Assembly: GCF_003590095.1 (NCBI RefSeq)
Contig: NC_039478.1
Span: 1-64,000 of the forward strand
DNA: 64,000 nt
From: Trichoplusia ni
Lineage: Eukaryota; Arthropoda; Insecta; Lepidoptera; Noctuidae
Reading direction: 5' to 3'
Of this stretch, positions 1 through 14,100 are shown in pieces. Position 1 is the first letter of the stretch; each line of letters opens with the position of its first letter. Below the pieces are notes generated by a model. That model saw only the letters and a program-made list of their open reading frames with translations, was not told the DNA's origin and did no database searches. Position numbers and translations under genes: made by a program.

Positions 1-1977
1 AGGTCTGTTGGCAAGAGCTCAACGAATTCCTCTACGAGTATACGCTTGTGATAAAATGAACCGCTGATGTTCAGCAGCAGCACCCCCTAAGCTTCACCTA
101 CTAAATACGAAAACCTAAAAGTCAAAAATAATTTATCTGTTTAGTAACAAAGTTTATAACGCAGATATCTTATTTCCTCACTAATTTACTTCTAGCTACC
201 TTAAAAACTCTATCCTCTTGGAACCTATCGATTTTATACACATTACTAACTATGACCATTCTGGAAATGTTATCCAGCCGCCGTTGTTCTTTCATTCGTA
301 ATTTATATTACAAGTCGATTTAATTTCGTTAAATTTTTGGTTTATCAGAAAAAAATGCTCTTTGTAATATACATAATTTTATTTTAATTCTATTTCTCAG
401 CAGAAACTACCTTAGTTATTCAAATTCGTCATGTATACAAATATGACTCCGTCACACTTTACCGCCAGCGACTACTATAAAACAATAAAGCCGTTTAGCC
501 TTTTATTTAGTATAGTAATAGCTAGTCACCACTTTCACTAACCAGTTATCCATTACGCTGCCAAGTATAATTAGCAAATAAATACAGTCTTGTTGTTTCT
601 GTAGAAGAAATTCAATATGTAATTTAAATAGGCTCATTAAAATTATCTCATCGTCTGCTCAGTAACCACAATATCGTCATCATCTAAAAAGGTTGAGTGT
701 CAACACTACTGGACGCAAGCGTGGAATTATGTAGGAGGCTACTTTAATAATATAACAGTTATAACATTTAGCTACACGTAATCTATAGGTATTTACGTAC
801 GCCACCCACGAACGCCATTGGCAAATGACCTCCAGTTACTCGCTCTCAAACAAGATGAGTCTCTGAAGCAATAAAAACGAGACTTAATGTTGCCTGCCTT
901 AATGCAATTGTTTTTCCTTAATCGTTGCTATATTATAGATTCAAACCTTTCTCTGTTTGTGTCATATAATCAGAGAAAGAGCAGAGTTTCTTGACTGTCT
1001 GTCACTCGCAATATGGTCTTCTTTCCAGAGCAGTACGTTCGGGAATCAAATCACAAATGTTTTATCTGTACATCTGCCCGAACTACTTACTGGTTGTAGA
1101 TGCCAATAGTATTCTTGGATAACATTAACAGGAAAAAATACATTTGTCGAATCATCTATTAGCTACCATCAATGACAACTTCGATACGGTTTATCCACTT
1201 CGTATGGTTTATAATACTTTTTTTATAAATAAAGATATAAAAATATACATTTAAATTATGTATTTTAATATTACTCAACACATAGTCAACTCTTAAAGTA
1301 ACAGATTTTTTAAATAAACGATTACTTTTAGTCATGATATTTTTATGAATCATTCAATTGATTAAAATGAGCAAACCTGGAAATAACATTATGATGATTT
1401 GTTTTGATATAGAGCTTTACTTTTCTCTCCTTCCTCTCAATAAGTTTTGAGATTCTCTACGAATTACCGAAATACATTCTTGCCTTCCATGCACAGAGTG
1501 CACACTCGTCTTTAAAGGTAAAACAATAATTTAAATAGCCTGAAAACTAATCAACATTTCAAACTACAATTTCCTCAGACTAGCTAAACAAAATAAATAC
1601 TTTAATGTTTGTACCCTAATAAAGTTTAATAAAAACTTAGTACGTAAAATCATATCAAAAACATTAATTAAGATAACAGATACAATGACACTGCTATCTA
1701 TATAGTAATTAATGAAACACTGAAACTAACACGACAATATGTAAAGGTTACATAAAAATAGCTGCCATACTTGCAATGAATTTTGTAAATAGTAGGTACA
1801 ATCAACCTATGTTTTGTAAATAGTACCTATGGTAGTATAAATATTTCAATGAACATAATGACATGTTTGAGATGAAATACTTAGCACCGAGTAAACACCA
1901 AGGTTGGCAGTACGCCGTACGAAGCATAGCGCAGAGCGTGTTACCGGTGTGAAGCGAGTGCGTCCGGCGGGCGGCGC
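1..1977. other. AT-rich flank downstream of gene A
   Basis: This is the 3' side of gene A and presumably contains its 3' UTR near 1977. No exon, RNA gene or recognisable repeat was seen. The short open frame around 1159-1353 is AT-rich and has no coding character. Confidence 0.5.
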
Positions 1978-2187
1978 CTACTGTATGGCGCAGCACTTGC
2001 ACTTGGGCTTCTTGCGGATGGTGACGTGCTCGGGCTGTTGCGGCTCCTGCGGCGGCGAGCGCTGCACCTCCACGGGCCCGGCGCGCGCCTCGCCCGCGCC
2101 GCCGTTCTGCGTGCCGTTCATGGGCTTCGGCGTGCTGCCCTGCACCGGAGACGCCGCCTTGCCCACCGGCGACGATGGAGCGTTCGC
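1978..2187 (-). CDS. Gene A exon 5 (C-terminus, residues 255-323)
   Basis: The acceptor is CGCTTGCAG|GCG at phase 0. The exon encodes a low-complexity Ala/Pro/Gly/Gln region and then the tail EHVTIRKKPKCKCCAIQ followed by TAG. The basic run plus Cys-x-Cys-Cys and a C-terminal CAIQ box is the pattern of prenylated and palmitoylated peripheral membrane proteins. The high GC of this exon also creates long spurious open frames on the opposite strand, which I do not regard as genes. Confidence 0.78.
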   Translation of the reverse strand, partial: ANAPSSPVGKAASPVQGSTPKPMNGTQNGGAGEARAGPVEVQRSPPQEPQQPEHVTIRKKPKCKCCAIQ

Positions 2188-5100
2188 CTGCAAGCGTTAC
2201 AAACACGATATCATCATTATGTCAGCTACACTCTACTTTTAGTTTGAACATTAAATGCCGAAGCGGTGCAGCATTTCAGGATACATAATGTATATGCATG
2301 TATAATTATACTATCTTTGTCGGACGTAAATAAATTAGCAATAAAGTAGGAAGATGGTATTACGTTAACGTTATTCGCTTGTGTCTTCTCCTCCTTCTCT
2401 TCGCAGACGGGCAGCTGCGGCACGGCGGCCGGCGGCGGGGTCGGGGTGATCGGCTTCCCGCCTTTGATCAGCGACACGATCTCGTCGGCCTCGCGGCTCA
2501 GATCGCCGTCCGGACGGAACGGGTTGTCCCATCCGCTTTCCGTACTGTAAACGCAAAATACACTGTTCAACAGATGCGTGCCATATGATCATCATACAAC
2601 AATGGCAACATGATTACCTTCCTACAATACAAATGCAGATGCGGTACATTTATTCTAATTCAGACGAACTAGACAAATTGCACATGAATGGTTCTTACAA
2701 ATTATCTGTATAGTTTGCGCTCAACCATGAAAACGAATTAACGATCTATTTTATAAAACAGATGTTTTGTCATCGCTTAATCTTTTCTATCTCAAAACAG
2801 AAATGTTAATTGAATAGTGTGAGAGTTATTCAAGTGTAACTTCACTTTCTGATCTTGTACCATGCATCATGCATGAGACGGCGAGCCTGAAGTATGTAAG
2901 CCTACTAAATACATTAAAACTCGTTCGAATGCTGCAACAATGATGTTCACGTTCGCATGAACATGTGTGGAGCTGATGACATCACTCGTGTGTGTATTGT
3001 GTCTATTATGTATATACTACAATAATAGTGTGAATAAATTACATAGTTGGTTCGCTAACATTTATTTATCAAGTATTTGTTATTTAAGTCGCAATATCTC
3101 CGATCACCGATAGTAGCAGATATGGTTTGAACAGAAGTTCTTAAAATACACGTGAATAATATCACTCTCGACGATCAGGTAAACATAAGTCGTGTTGAAT
3201 ATGGTTTAAGTAAAGGTCAGATTCTTATAGTACGAGAGTTCAGGCTGACGCAACCGTGCCCCTGGGAATTACATTATTGGCTCTCGAAACACGTCTTCAA
3301 TGCAATGTTAATGAATACAGCAAATAACCCTTTCATGAAAACCATTTAAAACTGCAGTTATATTACTTTTAATAATAATTTTAACGATATAGGCTAGGCT
3401 AAACCCAACCCAAACGTAAGCTTTAAGAAAATAAACGGATTGATAAAGTTATTCGGGTAACCGTTTTGGTTCCTGATTGTGATAACATATAACGTAAATG
3501 CATTCGCTACAGATTAAGTTTATCACTTTGCGACTCTTATCTGCATCGCTACTTGTATATTGACTGTACTCACTACATACACATGTTCGACGAAATATGC
3601 TAATAATGATTTATTACAGCAAAATTATCATTTAAACTCAAATCTGATAGTTGATTAGTCCAAATGAATCGATAAGAGATATTCTTTAGTTTGTAATGAG
3701 AAAGTAGTATTACATAGTACCTGCCTAATTTGTCGGCTTTATATAAGCAAGCATTTACATGCTTTTGTTACCTATTGAGTTCACTCATTACTTTACAACA
3801 TTACGTAAAACACCAATAAATATGTCAGTCAAAGAGTGATGGACAACACATCACAATACATTTCCTACAAATTATAATTATCAATAAACTGTTCAGCGGC
3901 CGAGTGCACACGGGCGTAAAATTTAATGTAATCAATGAATCTGCTTTTTGTAATTTCGTACAAATCGTACCAACTTAATTTTAAAGCATGGCTCGGTAGA
4001 TACGAAGTTTTTAGTCAAATAATTCATGTCATTATGCTGAATGTTACGATCGCGTGTGCTGCAAGAATTTATAATTTTTACAATTATTTGTTTGCCTATT
4101 ACTTGTTTTAGTAATGTAGCAACCAGCACAGCTTGGTCGATCCTTCCTTGGTGATCTAGCGGTGCAGCTCTATACAATGAGTATATAATGAGTTTCATTT
4201 TTGAACAATTGGTATTTGTTGAGGTCAAAGTTTTAAAGATTATAGCATAGTTGGTCATTAATTGAGAGGACGATTAAAGACCGATTTACTTGTTTTTACA
4301 TCTGATTTCATCAAGACATAATGTTCCAAAATATTACTGAGCTAACCTATGAATGGTGTATCTAGCCAAGCAGGATAAATGTTTATTTTTGAAGTAAAAC
4401 ATCCTTAAAGATACACCCATCAAGATTTAAGAGCATTTACAATATCATCTGGTTATTGTGGTTTAATAAATTTTAGAGATGCGCCGAATAGTGGTTTCAC
4501 CGAATAACCGAATGCCGAATACTATTCGGTTTAAAGTTTACCGAACCGAATATTCGGCCGAACTATTCGGCTCAAAATTTTATTACAATTTATTTTATTT
4601 TAATTTATTAGTAAACAGGTTTCAACATATCCTTACTTGCCGCCAGCAAGATCAAACATTTAAATAAAATAATTTTTTGTAAGTTTTTTAACTGTTAGGT
4701 TTCAGAAATAAATATTACTAGCTTTTCGCCCACGGCTTCGCCCGCGTCGATGTCGCTTATATCGCGTTTCCAAGAGAACTCTTCAAAAGTCCGGGATAAA
4801 AACTATCCTATGTTCTTTCTCAAGGTCAACTCTATCTCTCGTGGTTTAGACGTGAAAGCGTAACAGACAGACAGACAGAGTTACTTTCGCATTTATAATA
4901 TTATAGTAGGGATTATTATCTTGTTCTATGGTTGAAATATTTTGTTTGGAGGTCTAAAAGTATAATTTATGATTAAAGACTGATTAAAACGTTTTTAAAA
5001 CTAAAATAAATATTAACTAGAAAGTTGTTGTAAAATGTTGTTGTTTAAGAAATAAATATGTTGATTTTCGGTTAAAAATAAACACTGAGTTAAAGTATTT

Positions 5101-8100
5101 TTGAATTCAACAAATTTAATCAACTTAGACCAGCATAAGTTATATCTTTCAGTTCTACATCGGGTTATGTGGCGGAAAAAAAGAACCGAATATATTCGGC
5201 ACCAAACCGAATAATTCGGCCGAATACGAATAGTGAAAAAATTGCCGAATACGCCGAATACCGAATACCGAAAAGTTATTCGGCGCATCTCTAATAAATT
5301 TGATATCCATGTAGCTGAATATTCACTTACCTATGTTTTAATTACGACATTCCGCAATAATTTACAGTGCATTTTTATCATTAGAATGAAATTAATAAAA
5401 CGATTTATAAGTATTAGAAGAATTCCGATAACACTAATCAATACTCGTCGTTCATGATTGGAATGGAAATGAAAGCAGAACAAATGGTTATTACAAGCAT
5501 GTCGGGTTGTGCTTAAGTGGCGGCAAGGTGGCAACAAAACGTGTATTTACCTGATCTGTCTGTTATACATTGTGTGATCCGCCATGTCTGCGTTAGCGGC
5601 GGCGGAGAGCAGGGCCGCGTACAGAACGTGGGAATCTGTCTGCGGGATCGGCGGCGGAGGGGACAAGCACTGCGGCCGTGCCCCTTGGTAGAATGACACG
5701 CGAACCTTAGAGCGCTCCGAACTGAAAACATCGAGCAAACCTTCAATACTCCAATACAATCATACTAAAACGCAAGCACACTATCATGACATAAATAGTC
5801 AAATAAATTTAAAATTCAGTTTAAAAGCTTAGATAACGGTAACTTTAAAATACTTTTGTTGTATAAAACATTTTCAGCTCTATACTTTTATTGAGTCATT
5901 TCTTACCTTTTTTAAGTGAATAGGTATCAAAATAGGCTACAGTATTGGTAAATAATTTACTTTCAATAGACCAATGTTATATGATTATAAAATTTCGGGA
6001 AAATATGCAGGGGAAGCAGTAGAAAACTGTTGTATATTGATAAAGCTGTATGATTATCTCATAAATAAAAAAATACATCATCTAGGAATACGCTTGCAAG
6101 TTTTCTGGGTTTTTTCCAAGGTTATGTAATTTTGTCATTCAGCAGCAAAGTTATAATGCATATGTAATTAATGATATGGAATGCTTTTGTTTCGAATGAC
6201 TACTATCTTTTTTATATTTAAGAACAAATGCATTAATAAAATTCAATAACACTATAGTACGCACAGCAACAACAGAAATTTTGAACTAATTCTAACTGAG
6301 TTGTTGATCAGAATACATAGTATATCTTTTGAAATACTTCTTCTTATTGAAAGACCACCATATGTTTCATCATTATGTAGGTTTCATATACCCAGCTACA
6401 AATGATGAATCAATTGACATATTGAGCTCAGCCATAATCTAGATCGCAAGAATTGAAAGTATAATTTCATTCACAATTTATACTTTAGCTAAGCAACATT
6501 TGCCTTGCAATATGTCATGAATATATTCGCATAGCTAGGACACTGGCATTGAAGGTGACTCAATTATGGTACCTCTTTTATTAGTAGATGACTATACCCA
6601 ACACCCACATGCTATTTAACTCCAATCTTGAGCACATACTTAACATTTTGACTTGTTAAATAGATGAATTTGAGTTTTATTAAGATGGCTGCATTTAATT
6701 GGCTGTGACATAATTTAACTAATCTTAGATGTGAAATGGGTTTTATGCGATAATAAAATAGCATAATTCACTTTGAGAAGATGAACAATATTATAAAATC
6801 TCAAAGTCACGCCCAAATAAACAATTTCTCACCAACTTAATATGACATCATACACTTTCAATTTCGACAAAAACTTGTATAGTAAAACTTGATTCTATAG
6901 TATTAATTTTAAGACTGCTTTTCTGGAAATGACAATGAGTTGATTTCAGCGAGCAACAGATATTATATGGAAGCACCATTCATAATACCATGAACATGTC
7001 TAAATACTGACATCATACAATTTTCCTAACAACATGATTCAGCAGATGGTAAAAATAGAAAATATCTTCGCACTGCTTAATTGACACTGTCCCAAGGTTA
7101 CATACTATGTAAACCAAACTCACACAACTGCCATGTAAGTAACACAACATGTCAAACACATAAACAAACAAATTCTTTATGAATCAGATTCTAATTATAC
7201 ATTTACTCTCACTCTTGTTATTTATAAAATTGTTTTAATAATACCAACTCTGCATGGTCACTGAAGTTGGATTCGCTAAATGTAAATTGATTGATCTTGT
7301 ATGAAAGAATTTGTTGAATATTCTAACAGTTGCCATGAATGGCCTTGATTACTAATAGCATTCCACAAAATGTTTGTTTGAAGTGAGTAAGTAATTTTAT
7401 ACTGATCAGTAGACAATTGGCCAACTTTAAATAGAATCAAACTCTGTCTATACCAAACAGGTTTCAATTCACATGGCCAAACATCACTGTGACTTAATTG
7501 GACATCAGTATATTATACTGCACAATGTAGGTCACACCCAATGCAGCCCTACATATTGACATGCAACTGACTTTCTGGCATATAGGGTGGGGCTTAACCA
7601 GGCTAAGACCTAGTTACCCATATACTCTTACAATTGTTTTTTATTAATTTAAGACTGACTCCACACATTAATATTTGACTTGTGTTGTGACTTAAGTTGT
7701 GTCATAGTTTAAAATAGTATTATGTCTAATGTACAAAGATGTTTACAATATTGACATAACTGTCAATAAGGTATGTCCTAATGATTAGATTGGGTGACAG
7801 ACAGTTGATATAAAATTATAACAAGGTGTATGAGAAATTACGTATAATTGGTACGTCAGTAATATCGTTAGTGATGATCTGGTGTAACCTCGAGGCGGCA
7901 TAGGGCGGGCCCGCTATGAATGGAGTCGGTCGCTGATAGTGTCATTAAAAATAGAGCTTTTAAAACTATTGCCAGTGCATGTTTACTACATGTAGGTACG
8001 CGCTGAGTAATGACCTTGTGTTCCCGACTGCTGGATGGCACCGAAAGTCGTTTTATGTTTATAAATCAGTACTCATGACGTCATTGCGACCGAATTATCC

Positions 8101-11100
8101 GCACAAATCTCGCAGATTATGAAAAGACAAAATAACATAGCTTCTGACATAATCGCTAAATTATTAGAAATCGACAGCACCATTACAATCTATTAAAAAT
8201 TACATTTTCTCTAATCAAAATGTAAATTCTAGAAACCATCGGTAAGTGAACAGTGAACACCCAGTTTGAAACACAACAAATATGACGTGATTATTGTAAA
8301 TAACATACCTTGATAGTCACCACTCACTAATTGAAACACTGTTCACGTTATACTGTCTAATATATCACTATAACTATTTATGTGACTTCCTTAAAACAAA
8401 TTAATAAAAACATCGGCGCAATTGGCGCTGTAGGGTTTGGTCCATTCGACGCTTCACAAAAATGTTTCCCACTACATCGATCTCGGAAGTCGCGCGCGGC
8501 TCCGTGGCGAATGGAATGGAACGGAACGAAGCGAGCGGAGCACGCAGCCCGCTCGCTCAGTGACGTAATGCGTTGGCGTTCACGATAACATTTTAACGAG
8601 ACATTATTGCTGAACATGGAATGTTTTTTTCAGTAATACTTTATTCAAACATTGATTATTTTGTTTCGATATTAATAATGTAATTTGAGTGAGTTAAATC
8701 ACTGTGAAATTTACCTTTTCAAGATATAATTAGCAAAGAGCGCTTGCCAACAGATGGCGCTACTTTTAAATTGAATCGCTTGAAGAACGAAACTGTTTTC
8801 CCCTTTTTAATCATGAGTTACGTTTGCCGGCTAACGTCAATGAATAACATCCACCAATTGGTATTGTTCCGATAGTTATTATTTATTTATGCAATTGAAA
8901 AGGTTAAATAGTTGGTGTCTACACCAAGTAGGGAACCCTACCTAATCTACCTATACACATTAAATTTTACTTTTAACGACTGCCTATTTAATTAGAAGGT
9001 TACATTTATTCGTGTAATTCTTATTATCTTTTCGTTTACCTTGATCCTATCAATACAAAATTTCAAATTATTTAGTTTCCTATTTTCTGTAAGAATGGGT
9101 TTAAATGAGTGAGTAAGGACTTAGAAGGTTTACCTACTCTTTCCAAAAAATCATTTGGTAAATACCTACATGTTCATGTAACGTGCCTAAGTAGCTAGTC
9201 TCTGCTAAAAACAACAACACTGACCTTACTGATGATGTTCAATTAAATAGGTCAGGAAGCTACTAGGTAGTTATCGGCGCTCTATTATGAAAATTAATGC
9301 ACTGTTGGGACTTTAATTTTCCTGTAGATGTTCGAGAACTAAAATTCAATATTAATACGAGTTATGGTCATGGGCATGAATTCAAATTAATAGTTCGGTA
9401 TCAATTTATCTGTCTTTTATATTGATCCGAAAACCCGTTTGTAGCAACGGTCAAGGAAACTGTTTACAATAAATAACAATTACAGTCTTCTAAACCAAAC
9501 CAACTTAACAAAATAATAGATCCCCTATACCGATAATGTCTAGTGACGAGATCGTTCACAGTGTTCACACAGATAGCCTGTTAGTTACGTAAAGAAAATA
9601 AAGAGGGGAGATGTTCTCGATGCTCTTTATTGATTGCGGAAAACAGGAGGGGGCCTGCGTATGCTGTTCTATGCACACGGATGCGTTTTGTCTATGGAAC
9701 ATTAGGAGCGATATAGAATTTAGAACCGGCTTGTTCAATTTTGCGTGTCAAAACCATAGCCGACAAAATCTAGAGCACATTAATACTCTTTACTAATAGC
9801 TGTTATTTAATCAAATTAAACCTAACAGTTTAGTTACTAGTTTAGAAATTTGTTGATTCATATCGAGTTTGTACGTGTAGTGCGTAATTACCTTTATGGC
9901 GTAAGTATTTCGGTCAATTGTTGCCCTTAATTAGCGCATGCTCTGTTCATTTGGACTTACCTATTAGACCAATGCATTCGAGAATCGAGTATTATCTATA
10001 CTATAGTATTGCTATTGTTTTACCAACCTATTACCCATAATGTTGCCAAGGCATAGTAAAAATCATAGAAAATAAAAATTAGTCCATCAATCCTAAATGC
10101 GATAAAATATTGAAAATTGATATATCGACGCCAAGTATTACCACTTTAGGGAGAGATAACTGAATAAATGAAAAATAAATGGCAAAATTCGCATGAAATC
10201 GAAACAAAATGAATAATTAACATACTCAAATGAACAAAACGTACTCGTCTTCGACGGGTGTGTAGGGGAACGCCGTCTCCTGCACTTTCGGCGGCGGGCT
10301 GCTTTCCGGCTCCTCTTGTAGGGGACTCTCGTAAATTAGGGTCTCCACCATCGACCCCTTTGAGCTCCCGAACGACACCCTACAAAAATAAAATAATTGT
10401 AGTACATTAATTTACAAATAGGAGGGCGGTTCACGCCGATAGCGGCGTGGCTTGCAAAGGTGCTATTATTAAAGTGTGTCCGTAGTAGCATGTAGTGTAA
10501 AAATTGTAGCTTTATATAGCGAAAAAAAATGTGTTGAAAATACTACCGTAAATTTGAATAAGTAGGATCAGTTTAGAGCATGGTACAAAATACCTCAGTT
10601 TTTGTTGCACTCAGTTTGCTATCTCGATCTAACTCGAGCACATTTTTTCAAGAATTGATCACAGAGACGTACTCGGTGATGCAAAATTTTGGATATTTGA
10701 CCTTTATGAACTTTATGAATCAAATTCACATAGAATGATCTTAAATTTTTGTACGTGAATATATTCAGCGAGTATTCGGCAGCTGAAGTTGCCTTTGTAT
10801 CATGACAAAGATTTGAGTAGCGAGCGCTTGCAAAAAAATAATGCAGAGCGAAAGATACCGGTGATCAAAATCGTTGTATACTGTACAATCACTATAATCA
10901 TCATTCATGTCTCGTAGAGCATTCACAATCTTTTTGACATGGGAATGACAAAAAAGAGTTGAGAAATTTGTTTGAAAAACTTTCCGGCGTTGGTTTTGTA
11001 TTCTAACTCGTGCTTTGATATATTTGGTTCACAAAATTTTAATTTGAATCCTTATGTTCATAATTCATTGTTTTCTTCACTAGGTAAAGAACAACTCCCG

Positions 11101-14100
11101 CGTGTTGCGGGGTTTCACAAACATTCCAACGTACAAAAAATACACTAAACTCAGGACAAGCATTCGTGGATCACACAAATGCTTATCCCACGCGGGGACC
11201 GAACCCGCAACACGTCACGGACAGTGGGTTTCCTGTGGTTACCTCAACCACTCGGCTATTCGGCTGACCCTCTGATCAGGTGACCAGATACTTTTCTATT
11301 TTACCTATAGAAATCCTACGGCTACTGCAAGTACAACCTGCTCTCTAAAGCTCTAATTACGTCCACTGTGCCTACAACGTGCAAGTATACGTCGCAGAAG
11401 TCTCAATTTCAAATTTCTTGTTATACGTGACGGGTACAGTTATGTATAACAATTAAAATACTTCGCTTTTATAATAAGTAGGTATCTATCGCATACAATA
11501 ACGTACCTTGGATTGGTGTCACTGTCTTACATTGTGCAGTGAAAGTCATATCAATATTACTATCAGCGATGTACCAAACTTGTAGGAAATTGTCTTGCTT
11601 TGTTCATGGCCTCCGATATCGTTACAGTTATCGAGATAAAATCCGATTTTTTTGATATCCGACACAAAGCCTGTTCCACCTTTTTGACTGGCACTAACTG
11701 ACATTTCCTTGACAGTGACATTGTTTTGTTTATCAGGCTCAGAAAAAAATGGTACGTAGGTAAACGGAGGTCGTTCCTCTTGTACGGCACCGTGCGAAAT
11801 TGCGACTGACGGTATGTATCTGAACACTAAAACTTAATTTACAGTTATTTACTCGGAAGTTGGAATGCGAAGTGGCATGTCACTTGTTTTGCTGACAACT
11901 CAGTATAATAATATGAAAACTGTTGTAAAGATGTTCAACTTAGATAGCATTTAAACAGGGGTTGATGTCCAGACATCAACTTTTAATGTAGTGATGAATT
12001 AAATATAAGATTGCTAAGGATAAATTACAACTTTATATGTTTCGTAAAACACAGGCTATAAAAAGTAATGTGCATGCCTGGGCATGCACATGCAACTAAT
12101 AAAATAAGAATTTAAATCATAGAACCCAAATTCATAAGAAAGACTTTTCTATACTTAATCAAACAACATAAACTGTTAAGACGATTATCAACTCTACATT
12201 GATAAAAATATTTGAATTTAAATAATAAGAAGAATAAAGAATGTCAAGTAAGAAAAAATCGATCTATAGATTGTTATAAACTTATTAATTCATAAAATAA
12301 AATGATCTCTGTGTTAAAACCTGTTTAAATTTTGTAATCTATGTTCTTCCTCCTTTTGATTTGCCGTTATATATTTTTTTCTAACTGTCAGTGATACGGA
12401 GCGAAGTACAAACAGTTTATTCATATTTTTATTGTTTACATATTTTTGGTACAAGGAAATTGCAGTATGTATGTTTTACTACAGTAGTTAAACAAATTTT
12501 GATATACTTTATACTAAATACAATAATATTCCACATGTTGCACACAACGCCAAAAGCTTACCTATATTACATTTAATACATACATAATATAGATAAATTA
12601 CACTCAAACAGAAAAATGATCAAGCTCATCGTGTGTGTTTATCGAGTGTAGCAGTTAGTGCCACTAACCACTAGACCAACAGGCCAGTAAAATGGTATCA
12701 GACACTATTAATGTGAGTAATTTTGATGGGTATGGTAGATACTGCAACTACAGTATGTCCAAAATGATAAAACTTTCTAAAAAGATCCTTTTGTACAGAC
12801 AAGATGACGACACTACAGTCACGTAGTTTTTACGTTCAATTTAGTTCCGGATCCACGGCCAAGGAGCTACTTAACATTCTTGGTTAAGCTTGCCCCACTT
12901 TAGTTATAACTGACTCTAGCCTTTAGCCTCTAGCATTCTTTGGTTCGTTGCACACAATTATGTAAGTCATGTTCGTATAATTCAAACATTAATATGTCGT
13001 CTGACCAATATTTTTAATGTTAACTGGTTGCAAGTTTTATTTAATTTTTATCTTCGATAAAACATCATGGTAATTAATTTGAAACGTCAAACAATGCAGC
13101 TACCGTAATTCAACTGGAGCGGAGTGTTTGCATAATAACACATTTCCCACATTTCATATTTTCCTAAGTGTTTGATTACAGTAATGGCCATGCAATCAGT
13201 TAATTATTTCACTGCTCCCCATCCCACGGTGATGAAGAGTTTATTCCAATATCCTCATATTAAATTGACTGTGCAATCGTGCCGATGACTAACTAATTGT
13301 TATTTCAATCTAATAGTACTTTACTCAAGCTGGTTTTCAATTAACTTTTAACTAACTTATCTAAAACTCTTTTAACAAACAAAGTATTAATTTATTGTGG
13401 TTAATTGGAATTATTTTCATAATTGGACACATGTGGACTCTCTTTGTTAATAAACATATTTTTTTAGAAAATGTATCAAGCTATTTATTGCTTAGTTGTC
13501 TAGTTTTTAGACAAGAGACTCTCTTCTCACATCTCTTAGGTTTCCCAATAAAACCAAACGTCATCACTGGAACAAAGACGTTGTGTTGGCCGGGTGCCAG
13601 ATATCGCCCGATTACTACCTTGTTTTGCTCCTACAGTGAGATCATATGTTATTTTCCTTTTATAGATAGAACCTCATTTTATAGTTTGACCGCTATTTCT
13701 AGAATTGTTTTTGCAGGAACAATGGCGATTGAAGGGAAGCATCTTAAGTTCGACCCCAACACGGAGGCGTTCCAAATGCGAGCTCAGTTGAAGAAAATGG
13801 AAAACTGCAGGAAGCAGTGGTTTGAACGATGGAGTTGGCTGCTTGAGGAGAGCCAGTGAGTAGAACACACTAAGTGACATCTAGCAATCATCTAAAGAGT
13901 TCAGAAAACTGAAACTTATATCGATTTTAGAGTAACATCTTTTTTAACAACAAATTAACAAGTTACTTTGGGATAGGCCATGCGTAGCGCGACTATTCTC
14001 AGTAAGTCGTTGCCATTATGTTTAGTAGTTTACTCTATAAGCACTAAATCAGTCTAAGTCGTCATGTTAACGACTGCATTCTGGGGTTCAAAGTAAGAGT

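Noticed and set aside
1802..2247. Long open frames on the plus strand and in a second minus frame over the last exon of gene A
   Set aside because: They are mirror frames created by high GC in the real exon; translations are Arg/Ala low complexity and have no splice or homology support.
8076..8083. Perfect CRE site TGACGTCA, with others at 14642-14649 and in the Rdl exon 2 coding sequence
   Set aside because: About one such palindrome is expected by chance in 64 kb; no promoter context decides between them.
11165..11250. tRNA-like A and B boxes
   Set aside because: The spacing and tail match a dispersed SINE, and the cloverleaf is not complete, so I do not call a tRNA gene.
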